Assembly: GCF_003568865.1 (NCBI RefSeq) | Contig: NZ_CP031115.1 | Coordinates: 1,612,001 to 1,676,000 of the forward strand | DNA length: 64,000 nt | From: Rubrobacter indicoceani | GTDB lineage: Bacteria > Actinomycetota > Rubrobacteria > Rubrobacterales > Rubrobacteraceae | Reading direction: 5' to 3' | Part shown: positions 33,173 through 42,208 of the stretch, piece after piece | Position numbering within the stretch: the first letter of the stretch is position 1 | Layout: each line of letters begins with the position of its first letter | Notes under the pieces: model-generated | What the model saw: the letters and a program-made list of their open reading frames with translations, nothing else | What the model was told of the DNA's origin: nothing | Databases searched by the model: none | Program-made: the position numbers and the translations under genes

Positions 33173-34843
33173 TCAGGTGGTTTCGATCCCGGCGGCCCTC
33201 TGGAGGCCGAACTTCTCGATAGCCGAGTCGCGAAGCTTGTATTTCTGGATCTTCCCGCTCGCCGTCATCGGGTAGTCCTCGACGAAATCTATGTAGCGCG
33301 GGATCTTGTAGCGGGCTATCTCGCCGTCGCAGAACGTGCGGATCTCGTCCGCCGTAAGCGACTCCCCGCTTCTAACCCGCACCGCCGCGGCGACCTGCTC
33401 ACCGTATTTCTCATCCGGTACGCCGTAGGCCTGAACGTCCGAAATCTTCGGGTGAGTGTAGAGAAATTCTTCTATCTCCCGGGGATAGACGTTCTCGCCG
33501 CCGCGGATGATCATGTCCTTCGCCCGGCCCGTGATCCTCACGTAACCGTCCCGGTCCATCACGGCGAGGTCTCCGGTGTGAAGCCAGCCGTCGCTGTCTA
33601 TAACCTCGCGGGTACGCTCCTCCATCTTGTAGTAGCCGCGCATGACGTGGTATCCCCGCGTGCAGAGGTCGCCCGTCTCCCCGCGCGGGACCTCCCTGCC
33701 CGTCTCCAGGCTGACGATCTTCACCTCCACGTCCGGCAGGGCGCGGCCGACCGTCGAGACGCGCCGCTCCAGGGAGTCGTCGGTGCGCGTCTGGGTGATG
33801 ACGGGGCTGGCCTCCGTCTGACCGTAGGCGATGGTGATCTCATCCGCACCCATCACGTCCACGACCCTTTTCATGACCTCTATCGGGCAGGGGCTGCCGG
33901 CCATTATTCCGGTTCTGAGGCTCGCGGTATCGTAGTTTTCGAAGTTCGGGTGATCTAGTTCAGAGATAAACATCGTCGGTACGCCGAGAAGCGCGGTGCA
34001 ACGCTCTTCGTGGACGGCCCGCAGGACCGCTTCCGGGTCGAACTGCTCGACCGGGACCATCGTCCCCTCGTGCGTTACAACGTTCATCGTCCCGAGCACG
34101 CACCCGAAGCAGTGGAAAAACGGAACCGGTATGCACACCCGGTCTTCCGGTCCGAGCCGCATACACTCGCCTATGTAGAACCCGTTTTTCACCACGTTTG
34201 TGTGCGTGAGCTGTACGCCCTTCGGAAAGCCCGTCGTCCCGCTTGTGTACTGCATGTTTATTACGTCGTCGGCGGAGAGCGACGCCTTTCTTTTCTCCAG
34301 TCTGTCCTGCGGGACCCCTTCGGAGCGCGCCTCGAAATCTCTGAAGGCGAGTATGGGGAGGCCTTTCGTATCGCCCTCGCCCATAAGCACGAGGTGCTTC
34401 AGAAAAGGAAGTTCAGCCGGGGAGAAACCCTCGCCGTCCGAGAGTTCGGGTACGGCGCGGCGCGCAACGTCCACGAAGTCGGCGTCCTTCACGCCGCTCG
34501 TCAGGAAAAGCGCCACCGAGTCGGACTGCTCCAGCACGTACTTGAGTTCGGCTGCGCGGTAGGCCGGGTTGATGGTGACAAGGACCGCGCCCATCTTCCC
34601 CGTCGCAAACTGCAGGGTCACCCACTCGGGGACGTTCTGGCCCCAGACGGCGACCTTGTCTCCGGGCGAGAGGCCGAAGGACATCAGGGCCCGGGCTACG
34701 CGCTCGACGCGCTCGTTGAACTCGGCGTAGGTCTGCCGGAGGCCGTGTTCGGGGTAGACGAGGGCTTCGTGGTCGGGGCGGCGGGCGGAGATGATATCCA
34801 GAAGCCCGCCTACGGTCGAGCCTTCGATCTCATCGGGACGCAT
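33173..34843 (-). CDS. Fatty-acid--CoA ligase (AMP-binding)
   Basis: The 556-residue ligase activates a medium- or long-chain acid as acyl-AMP then acyl-CoA. It has the P-loop YTSGTTGFPKG, the aromatic-rich PFFHCFGCVLGT, the A5 motif YGQTEASPV, A7 YKMEERTREVIDSDGWLHTGDLA and the catalytic lysine in MTASGKIQKYKLR. The profile fits FadD3/FACL-like enzymes of roughly 550 residues. ATG 34843 has GGAGGA 7 nt upstream. It feeds acyl-CoA catabolism elsewhere in the window. Confidence 0.9.
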   Translation of the reverse strand: MRPDEIEGSTVGGLLDIISARRPDHEALVYPEHGLRQTYAEFNERVERVARALMSFGLSPGDKVAVWGQNVPEWVTLQFATGKMGAVLVTINPAYRAAELKYVLEQSDSVALFLTSGVKDADFVDVARRAVPELSDGEGFSPAELPFLKHLVLMGEGDTKGLPILAFRDFEARSEGVPQDRLEKRKASLSADDVINMQYTSGTTGFPKGVQLTHTNVVKNGFYIGECMRLGPEDRVCIPVPFFHCFGCVLGTMNVVTHEGTMVPVEQFDPEAVLRAVHEERCTALLGVPTMFISELDHPNFENYDTASLRTGIMAGSPCPIEVMKRVVDVMGADEITIAYGQTEASPVITQTRTDDSLERRVSTVGRALPDVEVKIVSLETGREVPRGETGDLCTRGYHVMRGYYKMEERTREVIDSDGWLHTGDLAVMDRDGYVRITGRAKDMIIRGGENVYPREIEEFLYTHPKISDVQAYGVPDEKYGEQVAAAVRVRSGESLTADEIRTFCDGEIARYKIPRYIDFVEDYPMTASGKIQKYKLRDSAIEKFGLQRAAGIETT

Positions 34844-34883
34844 AGTGTCGTCCTCCTCTCTTACTTTCCCTGAGCATGCCTCG

Positions 34884-34912
34884 AGTGTAACGATTCGCCC
34901 GGTTACGGGCAA
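34884..34912 (-). promoter_or_regulatory. Promoter of the fatty-acid--CoA ligase gene
   Basis: On the minus strand TTGCCC (34907-34912) and TACACT (34884-34889) are 17 nt apart, each four of six consensus. The predicted leader to ATG 34843 is about 34 nt. Confidence 0.5.
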
Positions 34913-35008
34913 CGCCGCCGCTATATCTTGGGTTGCTCGCTGCTTTCGGCCTCAACCCGCTGGGGTGGTAAACCAACGCCTCTCTGAGATCGTATCCTTT
35001 GAAAGCTC

Positions 35009-36901
35009 ATGCAGACCCGTCCGAGACAACCGCGCCCCCTGAAACGAAGCCCGCAGGCGAGAAGAAGAATCCGCCGCCGACGTTTCGGCCTGCTCTTCGT
35101 TACCCTGCTTCTTCTGGCGGCCGCCGGGTTTGCGGTCGTCGGGATCGTCTCGCTTGTCGGGGACGCCCCCGGGGACTCGGCCGTTTCCCTCTCCCCCGGC
35201 AAAGAAGGGGGCGCCCCGGAGAACGACCCGGCGGGCAGGGTGGCGGAGGCGAACGACAGGCCCGATGGAGCGGCGCGCAGGGCCGCTGCGGAAGGGCCTG
35301 CACCGGAGCCTGCCGCTTCACCGGCGGCGGCGGCGTACCGGAGCCTCGTTGCGGACGGTGGGCGGGAGACCCCACCGGAAGAACTCATCTACGTGCAGCA
35401 GAGCGTCTCGGAGCCGGGTCGGGCGGCGGTCTGGTTTGCCGCCCCGGAGCGGAAGGGGCGAGACCGCTACTTCGTTTTCTTCACAGAAAAGGTCGCGGAC
35501 AAAGAAGAGTGGCGGGTCAACCGCTCGGTCGTCGCCGGGGATCAGGAGTTCCCGAGGGATCTCGCGACCATGATCCCGGGCGTCCCCGAGGACCTGAAAC
35601 GCTCCGTTCTTCGCACCGGACAGAATAACTCCGACACCCTCCCGACCGAGACCTCCGCCGGCGTCTCTCCCGAAGAGGCGGCGGTGCAGGCCGTCGGGAC
35701 CGCCACGGACTCCGACGGCTGGCAGGCCGCCGCCCCCGAAGAATCCGGCGGCTTCCACGGCGTCGGGGTGAGCCGGAACGTCGGCGGGAACGCGCAGGCC
35801 ACGACGGTCTACCTGCGCGAATCGGACGGCGGGCTTTCGGTGGCCGGGATCGGCGCGGAACTCACCGGGGCCGACCTCCCCGGCTTCCCGGCGCAGGTGG
35901 CCGACACGGGGACGAGCCTGCCGGAGATCAACCCGCCGCCGTTCGATCCGACGACGCCCGTCTACGACGATGGCGCGCGGGAAAGCCTGACGGAGCGCGG
36001 CGTCGAAGAGGCCGCAAGAACCGTCGAGGAGTATCCGGGCGTTGCGGGCTTCTACGTCATGGACCCGAAGGACGGTTCGGGCTACGGCGTCAGGCCGGAC
36101 GAAGAGTTCTTTTCGGCCTCTACGATCAAGATCGCCGTCATGGCCGCCGTCTACCGGAAGATAGAGTCCGGCGAGCTGGAGTACTCGGACATGCTAACCA
36201 CCACCGAAGGGGACTGGGCCGCCGGGGCGGGCTGGCTGAGATGGAACACCCCCGGTGCAGACACGACCGTCGAGGACGCGCTCTGGCTGATGATGACGGA
36301 GTCCGACAACGTGGCGACAAACGTCCTTCTGCGCACCGTCGGCGGGCCGGAGTACGTCAACTCGGTCAGCCGCGACCTCGGGGCCGAAAACACTAACCTT
36401 TTCTGGAAGCTCTCAAGCGAGCGGGCCGCCGTCCCCGAACTGGACAACCGGACCACGCCCCGCGACATGGCGACGATGCTGGCCGCGATCTACTCCGGAG
36501 ACGGCCTGAACGATTTCTCGCGCAACGAGATGATCGACCTCATGAGACAGAACAGCCTTGAATACTGGCTTGAAGGCGGTATCCCAGGCGGCGTAACCGC
36601 AGCGAACAAGGGCGGCTGGCAGGACGGCATCTACAACGACGCGGGCATTGTAGAGCGCGACGGCTCGCCCTACGTTCTCGCCATCTACACCATGAACGGT
36701 CCCGAACTGGAGGTCGGCTCCCCGGTTCTGGCCGAGATCTCCGGGTCGGTCTGGCTTGCGGAGTCCGGCAGGACAAAGAAGGAGGCCGAGGAGGACCGGA
36801 CCGCCAGCCGGGACCAGACCCCGAATTCCGCCGACGATCCCCCCGAAGGCAATCCCCCTGAAGGCAATCCCTCCGGAGGCGACCGGCCGCAGCGGGACTA
36901 G
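35009..36901 (+). CDS. Membrane-anchored serine hydrolase with class A beta-lactamase-like domain
   Basis: The 630-residue protein has an Arg-rich N-terminus, one transmembrane helix (about residues 27-50), an Ala/Glu/Pro-rich linker, an unassigned domain (about 110-310), and a C-terminal serine hydrolase domain. Catalytic boxes are S371-T-I-K374, S432-D-N434 and K534-G-G, the SxxK/SxN/KTG order of beta-lactamases and D,D-peptidases. In the PELDN segment before TTPRDMA the residue aligned with Glu166 of class A enzymes appears to be Val, so it may be slow to deacylate and act on peptidoglycan. A Glu/Pro/Gly-rich tail follows. The ribosome site is weak. Confidence 0.82.
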   Translation: MQTRPRQPRPLKRSPQARRRIRRRRFGLLFVTLLLLAAAGFAVVGIVSLVGDAPGDSAVSLSPGKEGGAPENDPAGRVAEANDRPDGAARRAAAEGPAPEPAASPAAAAYRSLVADGGRETPPEELIYVQQSVSEPGRAAVWFAAPERKGRDRYFVFFTEKVADKEEWRVNRSVVAGDQEFPRDLATMIPGVPEDLKRSVLRTGQNNSDTLPTETSAGVSPEEAAVQAVGTATDSDGWQAAAPEESGGFHGVGVSRNVGGNAQATTVYLRESDGGLSVAGIGAELTGADLPGFPAQVADTGTSLPEINPPPFDPTTPVYDDGARESLTERGVEEAARTVEEYPGVAGFYVMDPKDGSGYGVRPDEEFFSASTIKIAVMAAVYRKIESGELEYSDMLTTTEGDWAAGAGWLRWNTPGADTTVEDALWLMMTESDNVATNVLLRTVGGPEYVNSVSRDLGAENTNLFWKLSSERAAVPELDNRTTPRDMATMLAAIYSGDGLNDFSRNEMIDLMRQNSLEYWLEGGIPGGVTAANKGGWQDGIYNDAGIVERDGSPYVLAIYTMNGPELEVGSPVLAEISGSVWLAESGRTKKEAEEDRTASRDQTPNSADDPPEGNPPEGNPSGGDRPQRD

Positions 36902-36924
36902 CGTCGTCCCTCCCCCGCCCCGTC

Positions 36925-37884
36925 TTACCCGCTCCCGTCAAAACGGGCGGCGGTCGAGTGCCCGGGGACCATCACCCGCAGGGCGTTCTTCGAGACGCGG
37001 AACTCTTCGGGGGTCCGGGCGACGATCTCACCGTCCACGTTGACTTTCTGTTTCGGGCTGGCCTGTATCTTTATGTGCTTCGTGCGGTAGCGGTGTACGC
37101 AGTCGGTGTCTATGAAGTCGCCGCTCTTCATGTACCGGGCGACGCCGAAAAGGTCGCGGCGACGCCCCAGCTCTATGGCGTAGACATCGAGCGTCCCGTC
37201 GTCCATTCCAGCCTCGGGCGAAACAGCGAGGCCGCCGCCGTAAAAACGACCGTTCCCGACCGCGACCTGAAGAAGCCGCGTAAGTTCCAGGGGCTCGTGG
37301 TCGCCGTCGGGGAAGGTGATGCGGGCGTCGAACGGTTCGTGGTCAAAGAAGGCCCGGACCGCCGCCAGCGGATAGGCCAGCGCGCCCACCCGCCGCTTCA
37401 ACCCCGGCGAAAGGGCCTGCGTAACCCCGACCCCGAGGCCGAGCGAAGCCACGTTGACGTAGTAGTTGCCCCCGGCAATCCCGAGGTCCACGTCCACCAG
37501 CTTGCCCCCCGCGATGGTCCGGCAGGCTTCTCCGACATCGGTTGGAATCCCGAGCGTGCGGGCGAAGTCGTTCGCCGTACCGAGCGGCAGCAGGCCAAGC
37601 ACGACCTCGCTGCTCACCAGGTGGTCAACCGTGGAGCTGACCGTCCCGTCGCCGCCGCCGAGGACGATCATCCCGTAATCCTCCTTTGACCCGAGAAGCC
37701 CGGTAACGACCTCCGAGATGCGGCCCGGATCGTCCACCGCGAAGCTCTCCTCCAGCCTGACACCGAACTCTACGAGCCGCTCTTCGGCGACCCTGAAGGC
37801 GTCCCGACCGGTCCGGGAGCGCGTGTTGACCACCAGCGCCGCCCGCAGCGAAGACCCGTTTTCCCCTGAGCTTTCCTTCTGCAT
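36925..37884 (-). CDS. Diacylglycerol kinase-family lipid kinase (YegS/DgkB-like)
   Basis: The 319-residue protein has the catalytic domain signature VLGGGDGTVSSTVDHL and PLGTANDFARTLGIP, followed by DLGIAGGNYYVNVASLGLG and GGGLAVSPEAGMDDGTLDVYAI, the lipid/sphingosine kinase fold. It would phosphorylate diacylglycerol or a related lipid at the membrane. I chose ATG 37884 with GGAGG close upstream; the frame is open to 37953 but the additional residues show no family similarity. Confidence 0.88.
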   Translation of the reverse strand: MQKESSGENGSSLRAALVVNTRSRTGRDAFRVAEERLVEFGVRLEESFAVDDPGRISEVVTGLLGSKEDYGMIVLGGGDGTVSSTVDHLVSSEVVLGLLPLGTANDFARTLGIPTDVGEACRTIAGGKLVDVDLGIAGGNYYVNVASLGLGVGVTQALSPGLKRRVGALAYPLAAVRAFFDHEPFDARITFPDGDHEPLELTRLLQVAVGNGRFYGGGLAVSPEAGMDDGTLDVYAIELGRRRDLFGVARYMKSGDFIDTDCVHRYRTKHIKIQASPKQKVNVDGEIVARTPEEFRVSKNALRVMVPGHSTAARFDGSG

Positions 37885-37985
37885 CGGCCTCCAGAGCTTC
37901 ACCGTGGATTTACCTGCACATCCGTATAACATTCTCCCAACGGCAGGATCCATCGAAACCGCAGAGCACGGCGAAGGAGCGAACC

Positions 37986-38873
37986 TTGAGACAGGATACG
38001 GCCAATACCAGGGTCGGTTTCGTCGGCCTCGGCCTGATGGGCTACCCGATGGCAGAGAACCTTGTTCGTGCGGGCTACAGTCTTACGGTCTCGAACCGTT
38101 CTCCCGGAAAACCGGAACGCCTCGCTGAGGAGACCGGCTGTAAAGCAACGGAGGACCTCTCCGAGCTGGCAGAGAGCTCTGACTTCATTATCACCATGCT
38201 GCCCGGCCCGCCAGAGGTCGAGGCCGTGGTCTCGAAGTTGATCTCATACTCGGCGAAGGGCGTGACGATAATAGATATGTCCACCTCTTCCCCGGACCTT
38301 GCCCGGGAACTGTTCGCGCTCGGCGCGGAACGCGGCGTCCGGCTCCTCGACGCCCCCGTCTCCGGCGGCGACATCGGTGCGATTGAGGGGACACTCTCGA
38401 TCATGGTCGGCGGCGAAGCTGAAGCCTTCGGCCGGGCGAGACCCCTCTTCGACGCGCTCGGTAGAACGGTGACCCACACGGGAGGGGCCGGGACGGGTCA
38501 GCTCGTCAAAGCCGCCAACCAGACCGTTGTCGCGCTCACCATCCAGGCCGTCTCCGAGGCCCTGACGCTTGCCCGTCGGGCAGGCGTGGACGGCGGGGTC
38601 GTGCTGGACGTTCTCTCGGGCGGCCTCGCAGCGAACAACGTTATAGAGGTCAAACGGGGGAAGTTTCTCTCCGGCGACTTCACACCGGGCGGAAAGGTCG
38701 CCTCCCAGCACAAAGACCTCGGGATAATCCTTGAAACCGCGCGAAAATCCGGCGTCGTCATGCCCGCGACCGCGGTCTGCGACCAGCTCTACGCCTCGCT
38801 CCTGGCGCGTGGCCTGGGCGACCTCGACCACTCCGCACTCGTCAAGGCGATCGAGGGCCTGTCCGGCGAATAG
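37986..38873 (+). CDS. 3-hydroxyisobutyrate dehydrogenase-like NAD(P)-dependent oxidoreductase
   Basis: The 295-residue beta-hydroxyacid dehydrogenase has the Rossmann motif VGFVGLGLMGYPMAENL, the substrate motif DAPVSGGDIGAIEGTL and the catalytic lysine in GTGQLVKAANQ. The set is shared by 3-hydroxyisobutyrate dehydrogenase (valine breakdown) and tartronate semialdehyde reductase; the helix ANQTVVALTIQAVSEALTLA favours the latter type. The start is TTG with AAGGAG about 8 nt upstream. It stands alone between divergent and convergent genes. Confidence 0.88.
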   Translation: MRQDTANTRVGFVGLGLMGYPMAENLVRAGYSLTVSNRSPGKPERLAEETGCKATEDLSELAESSDFIITMLPGPPEVEAVVSKLISYSAKGVTIIDMSTSSPDLARELFALGAERGVRLLDAPVSGGDIGAIEGTLSIMVGGEAEAFGRARPLFDALGRTVTHTGGAGTGQLVKAANQTVVALTIQAVSEALTLARRAGVDGGVVLDVLSGGLAANNVIEVKRGKFLSGDFTPGGKVASQHKDLGIILETARKSGVVMPATAVCDQLYASLLARGLGDLDHSALVKAIEGLSGE

Positions 38874-38876
38874 ACC

Positions 38877-39338
38877 TCAGCCGACGCTGTAGAGAACGTC
38901 CCCCGGTTTTACGGCTCCTGTCCTGTGGCCTGCGACCGGGTGTTCGTCGGAGTTCATGACCACGACCGGGGTTACGGGATCGTACCCGGCGTCTTTTATC
39001 CGGGCGAGGTCGGCGCGGACTACGGGCTGTCCGGCTTCTACAAGGTCGCCTTCGGTTGCGATCAGCTCGAAGCCGTCGCCCTTGAGCTCGATGGTGTCGA
39101 GGCCGATGTGGACGATCATCTCGACCCCGCCCGCGGCCTCGATGGCGAAGGCGTGCCCCCCCTCGAAGAGCCGCGCCAGCGTCCCGGAGACCGGGGCGAC
39201 GACCTCGATAGCGCTCCCTCCGCCCGGTGCTTCGGGGACGATGGCGACCCCGTCTCCGGCGATACCTTCGGCGAAGACCGGATCGTTCACCGAGGAGAGC
39301 GGGACGGCGAGGCCGGACATCGGAGCGAGCATCTCCAT
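38877..39338 (-). CDS. PTS glucose-type EIIA component
   Basis: The 153-residue protein accepts phosphate from HPr-P at His77 in MIVHIGLDTIELKG, with an auxiliary His62 in GGHAFAI, the Crr/EIIA-Glc arrangement. It passes phosphate to the EIIB domain encoded upstream. The ATG overlaps the EIICB stop by 1 nt (TGATG). In Gram-negative bacteria EIIA-Glc also regulates other transporters; whether that holds here is unknown. Confidence 0.92.
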   Translation of the reverse strand: MEMLAPMSGLAVPLSSVNDPVFAEGIAGDGVAIVPEAPGGGSAIEVVAPVSGTLARLFEGGHAFAIEAAGGVEMIVHIGLDTIELKGDGFELIATEGDLVEAGQPVVRADLARIKDAGYDPVTPVVVMNSDEHPVAGHRTGAVKPGDVLYSVG

Positions 39339-40861
39339 CAACCACCACCCTGGATCCGGCGCTCGATACGGGCGGCTATCCGGTCGGACTGCATCCCCAT
39401 CACGACCTGCGCGACCTTCCCGCGCTTGACCACCCCAGACGCCCCGAGCTCCTTCAGACGGACGTCATCTATCCTGTCCGGGTCTCTGACGAAGAGCCTC
39501 AGGCGCGTTATGCAGCCCTCGCAGCTCTCGACGTTCCCCCGACCACCGAGCGCGGCGAGCACGTCCCGCGCCAGCGCATCGTCGGCGTCGAGTTCGTCGC
39601 CGGGTTCGGGTTCTTCGGAGTGGCCTGCGGCGGCCTCTGCGCCCGGCTTCGGGCCGCGCTGGGATTCGGGGAGTATCCAGTCCGCGGAGAGCCCCGTCGA
39701 GGCCTCTCCCCTGCCCGGCGTGGCGAGGTCGAAGCGCGTTATAAAGAAGCTGAAGACAACGTAGTAGACAACAAAATATACAAGCCCGACGACGAGCAAC
39801 AAAAGCGGGTTGGTCGTGTTCTCCTTCGAGAAGTTCAGCACGTAATCTATAAGCCCCGCCGAGAACCCGAAGCCGATGTGGATGTCCAGAAGCGTCGTTA
39901 TCGCCATCGAGAGCCCCGTCAGAACGGCGTGAACCACAAACAGTAGCGGCGCAACGAAAAGAAAGGCAAACTCTATCGGCTCCGTGATCCCGGTCAGAAA
40001 AGACGCAAACGCCGCCGAGAGGAGTATCCCGGAGGCGACCTTCGGGAAGCGGGCGTGGCGGATCATGGCCAGACACGCCCCCGGAAGCCCGAACATCATC
40101 ACCGGGAAGAACCCCGCCATAAACGAACCCGCCGCCGGGTCCCCGGCGAAGTACCGGTTCAGGTCCCCGTTTACGACCCCGTCCGGCCCCTGAAACGACC
40201 CGAGCTGAAACCACACGAACGTGTTGAGGACGTGATGCAGCCCGACGGGGATGAGCAGCCGGTTCAGAAAGCCGTAGAGCCCCGTCCCGAGCGCCCCGAG
40301 GCCGACTATCGCCTCGCCGCCCGCGTTGACGACGCCCTGCACCGAGGGCCACGCCAGCCCGAAAAAGACCCCGAGCGCGAGCGCGGCCAGAGCCGTGACT
40401 ATCGGGACGAACCGCCGCCCGCCGAAGAACCCGAGGTAGTCCGGCAGCCGGATATCCGAGAACCGCCGGTACAGCCCCGCCGCTACCAGCCCGATGATTA
40501 TCCCCGACAGAACGCCCATGTTTATATCCGGGTCCGGGCCGCCGTCCACCTGCGGTATAAGCGTCTCGAAGACGGCCTCAAAGACAAGGAACCCGACGAG
40601 TCCGGCAAGGGCCGCCGCGCCGTCCCCGCCCGAGAGCCCGAAGGCGATGCCGACCGCGAAGATCATGGCAAGGTTCGCAAAGACCGCATTCCCCGCCGAC
40701 GCCATCCACGCAAGGTCCAGCAGGTCCGGCTGCCCGAGCCTCAGCAAGAGCGCCGCCGCCGGAAGCACCGCGATCGGCAACATCAAGGACCGCCCGACGC
40801 TCTGCAGCGCCCCGAGCACCCGCGAACCCCTGCCCCCCGACCCCACAACGCCAGACGCCAT
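39338..40861 (-). CDS. PTS glucose/N-acetylglucosamine-type EIICB permease
   Basis: The 507-residue protein joins an EIIC membrane domain (about residues 10-390; ALQSVGRSLMLPIAVLPAAALLL; HVLNTFVWFQLGSF; TGITEPIEFAFLFVAPLLF) to an EIIB domain whose phosphocysteine lies in ESCEGCITRLRL. It imports and phosphorylates glucose or N-acetylglucosamine. ATG 40861 has GGAGGT upstream. It diverges from the glucitol-type PTS operon, with the 40978-41004 palindrome in the shared 217-bp region, so the two could be co-regulated (inference). Confidence 0.9.
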   Translation of the reverse strand: MASGVVGSGGRGSRVLGALQSVGRSLMLPIAVLPAAALLLRLGQPDLLDLAWMASAGNAVFANLAMIFAVGIAFGLSGGDGAAALAGLVGFLVFEAVFETLIPQVDGGPDPDINMGVLSGIIIGLVAAGLYRRFSDIRLPDYLGFFGGRRFVPIVTALAALALGVFFGLAWPSVQGVVNAGGEAIVGLGALGTGLYGFLNRLLIPVGLHHVLNTFVWFQLGSFQGPDGVVNGDLNRYFAGDPAAGSFMAGFFPVMMFGLPGACLAMIRHARFPKVASGILLSAAFASFLTGITEPIEFAFLFVAPLLFVVHAVLTGLSMAITTLLDIHIGFGFSAGLIDYVLNFSKENTTNPLLLLVVGLVYFVVYYVVFSFFITRFDLATPGRGEASTGLSADWILPESQRGPKPGAEAAAGHSEEPEPGDELDADDALARDVLAALGGRGNVESCEGCITRLRLFVRDPDRIDDVRLKELGASGVVKRGKVAQVVMGMQSDRIAARIERRIQGGG

Positions 40862-40977
40862 ACGGACCTCCCCCGGAATATGACCGCAAAACCTTCTCCC
40901 TGAAGCGAAAAACTCTACCTGCACCCCCGCTCCAAAGCAAACCACCCCGACCTTAGAGCTCGATCTCAATGATTTTT

Positions 40978-41004
40978 ACATTTGTTCTTGACAAGAACAA
41001 ATGT
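40978..41004. promoter_or_regulatory. Perfect 13+13 bp palindromic operator
   Basis: ACATTTGTTCTTG (40978-40990) and CAAGAACAAATGT (40992-41004) are perfect inverse copies around a single central A. It covers the -35 box of the plus-strand promoter and most of its spacer. A SorC-type repressor/activator encoded in the operon (44965-45969) is the obvious binder (inference). On the minus strand TTGTTC (40995-41000) and TAAAAA (40973-40978), 16 nt apart, could be a weak divergent promoter toward the EIICB gene. Confidence 0.75.
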
Positions 41005-41016
41005 CAAGGTTATCGT
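40988..41016 (+). promoter_or_regulatory. SigA-type promoter of the glucitol-type PTS operon
   Basis: TTGACA (40988-40993, perfect consensus) and TATCGT (41011-41016, four of six) are exactly 17 nt apart. Transcription would start near 41023, after the ATG at 41001, so that ATG cannot be the start of gutM. The -35 lies inside the palindromic operator. Confidence 0.7.
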
Positions 41017-41078
41017 ACTGCGAGCTTCATCGGGTGATGGACCAGGACGTACTGGAGTCAGAGGAGAGGAGACGGTTG

Positions 41079-41519
41079 ATGAGTTTCGTGTATTTCGTGA
41101 TCCCGGTTCTTGCGGCGTTGTGGCTGCTTCAGGGGGTTGGGACTTACTTTCAGATGACGCACTACCGGAAGGTTCTCGGGGGGATAACGGAGGCCGGAGG
41201 CGAGGGTTACGTCGGGGTCGGCAACGCAAAGGGGAAGTTCGGGAAGGGTGTGATCCTTATACTTGTCTTTGACCGCGACAGGACCGTTACGAACGCGCTC
41301 AGGATGCGCGGGATGACCGTGTTCGCGCGGTTCGAGGCGGCGCCGGAGCTTGTCGGGCTGGAGGCCGGGAAGCTGGAGGAGATAGACCTCAAGGAGCCGT
41401 ACGACGCGGGGACGATGCTCGCGGCGCGGCGGGCCGTGGAGCAGATCCGCCGCATCGAGGCCGAGCAGCGCAAGGTCGAAGGGACGAAGCCGGAGTTGCG
41501 GGAGGTTCGGGTCGGATAG
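41079..41519 (+). CDS. gutM: GutM-type glucitol operon activator
   Basis: The 146-residue protein belongs to the GutM family: a membrane-spanning N-terminus (FVYFVIPVLAALWLLQGV), then YRKVLGGITEAGGEGYVGVGNAKGKFGKGVILILVFD (spread over residues 28-66) and a C-terminal charged helix. GutM activates the E. coli glucitol operon with the PTS; the mechanism is not well understood. ATG 41079 has GGAGA 7 nt upstream; earlier in-frame ATGs at 41001 and 41037 lie before or just after the predicted transcription start. It is the first gene of the nine-gene operon. Confidence 0.85.
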   Translation: MSFVYFVIPVLAALWLLQGVGTYFQMTHYRKVLGGITEAGGEGYVGVGNAKGKFGKGVILILVFDRDRTVTNALRMRGMTVFARFEAAPELVGLEAGKLEEIDLKEPYDAGTMLAARRAVEQIRRIEAEQRKVEGTKPELREVRVG

Positions 41520-41584
41520 TTCCGTTTCAGGAGTTCCGTTTCCGGGTTTCGGAGGAGTAAGAGACAAGCATTGAAGGGGTGGAC

Positions 41585-42196
41585 ATGCAAGTGTTCTACA
41601 GTCTGGCGAGCTTTGACTTCCTGTCGCTCGCTCTGATACAACAGGATGCGGCCCAGGCCGGGGGGGTTCTCGGCGCGCTCGGGCAGGCGGCGGAGTGGTT
41701 TATCGGGCTGTTTCAGGCCGGGGCGGACACGTTCGTCGGTTTCGTGACGGGGATCATACCGTTGCTCATCGTTCTGCTGACGTTCTTTTATACGATCACG
41801 AACGTGGTCGGGGAGCAGCGTGTGCAGCGCATCGCCCGGTTTGCGGCGAGCACCATCGTCACCCGCTACACGCTCCTGCCGATGCTGGCGGTCTTCTTTC
41901 TGACGAACCCGATGGCGTACACGTTCGGGACGTTTCTTGAGGAGAAGTACAAGCCCGCGTTCTACGACTCGGCGGTTTCGTTTGTGCATCCGCCGCTCGG
42001 GCTCTTCCCGCACGTCAACGCGGCGGAGCTGTTTGTGTGGCTCGGGGTGGCGCAGGGGATACAGCGGCTCGATCTGCCGCTCGGGCCGCTGGCCATCAGG
42101 TATTTGATCGCGGGCCTGATCGTGATCTTCCTCCGAGGGGTCATCACGCAGCTTATAACCGGATTCCTGGCGCGTCGCCAGGGCGTGGAACTCTAG
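41585..42196 (+). CDS. srlA: PTS glucitol/sorbitol-type EIIC component
   Basis: The 203-residue integral membrane protein corresponds to SrlA/GutA, the EIIC half specific to the glucitol family: AAEWFIGLFQAGADTFVGFVTGIIPLLIVLL, then TLLPMLAVFFLTNPMAYTFGTFL and HVNAAELFVWLGVAQGI (segments from about residue 35 to 160). It forms the permease with the membrane half of the SrlE-like protein. ATG 41585 has AGGGG close upstream; a GTG two codons earlier is possible. The exact polyol is not fixed by family membership. Confidence 0.9.
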   Translation: MQVFYSLASFDFLSLALIQQDAAQAGGVLGALGQAAEWFIGLFQAGADTFVGFVTGIIPLLIVLLTFFYTITNVVGEQRVQRIARFAASTIVTRYTLLPMLAVFFLTNPMAYTFGTFLEEKYKPAFYDSAVSFVHPPLGLFPHVNAAELFVWLGVAQGIQRLDLPLGPLAIRYLIAGLIVIFLRGVITQLITGFLARRQGVEL

Positions 42197-42208
42197 GGGG
42201 CTTCCAGG

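Noticed and set aside
41001-41078. Longer N-terminus for gutM from ATG 41001
   Set aside because: This ATG lies inside the operator and before the predicted transcription start; the family-like sequence begins at 41079 with a good ribosome site.
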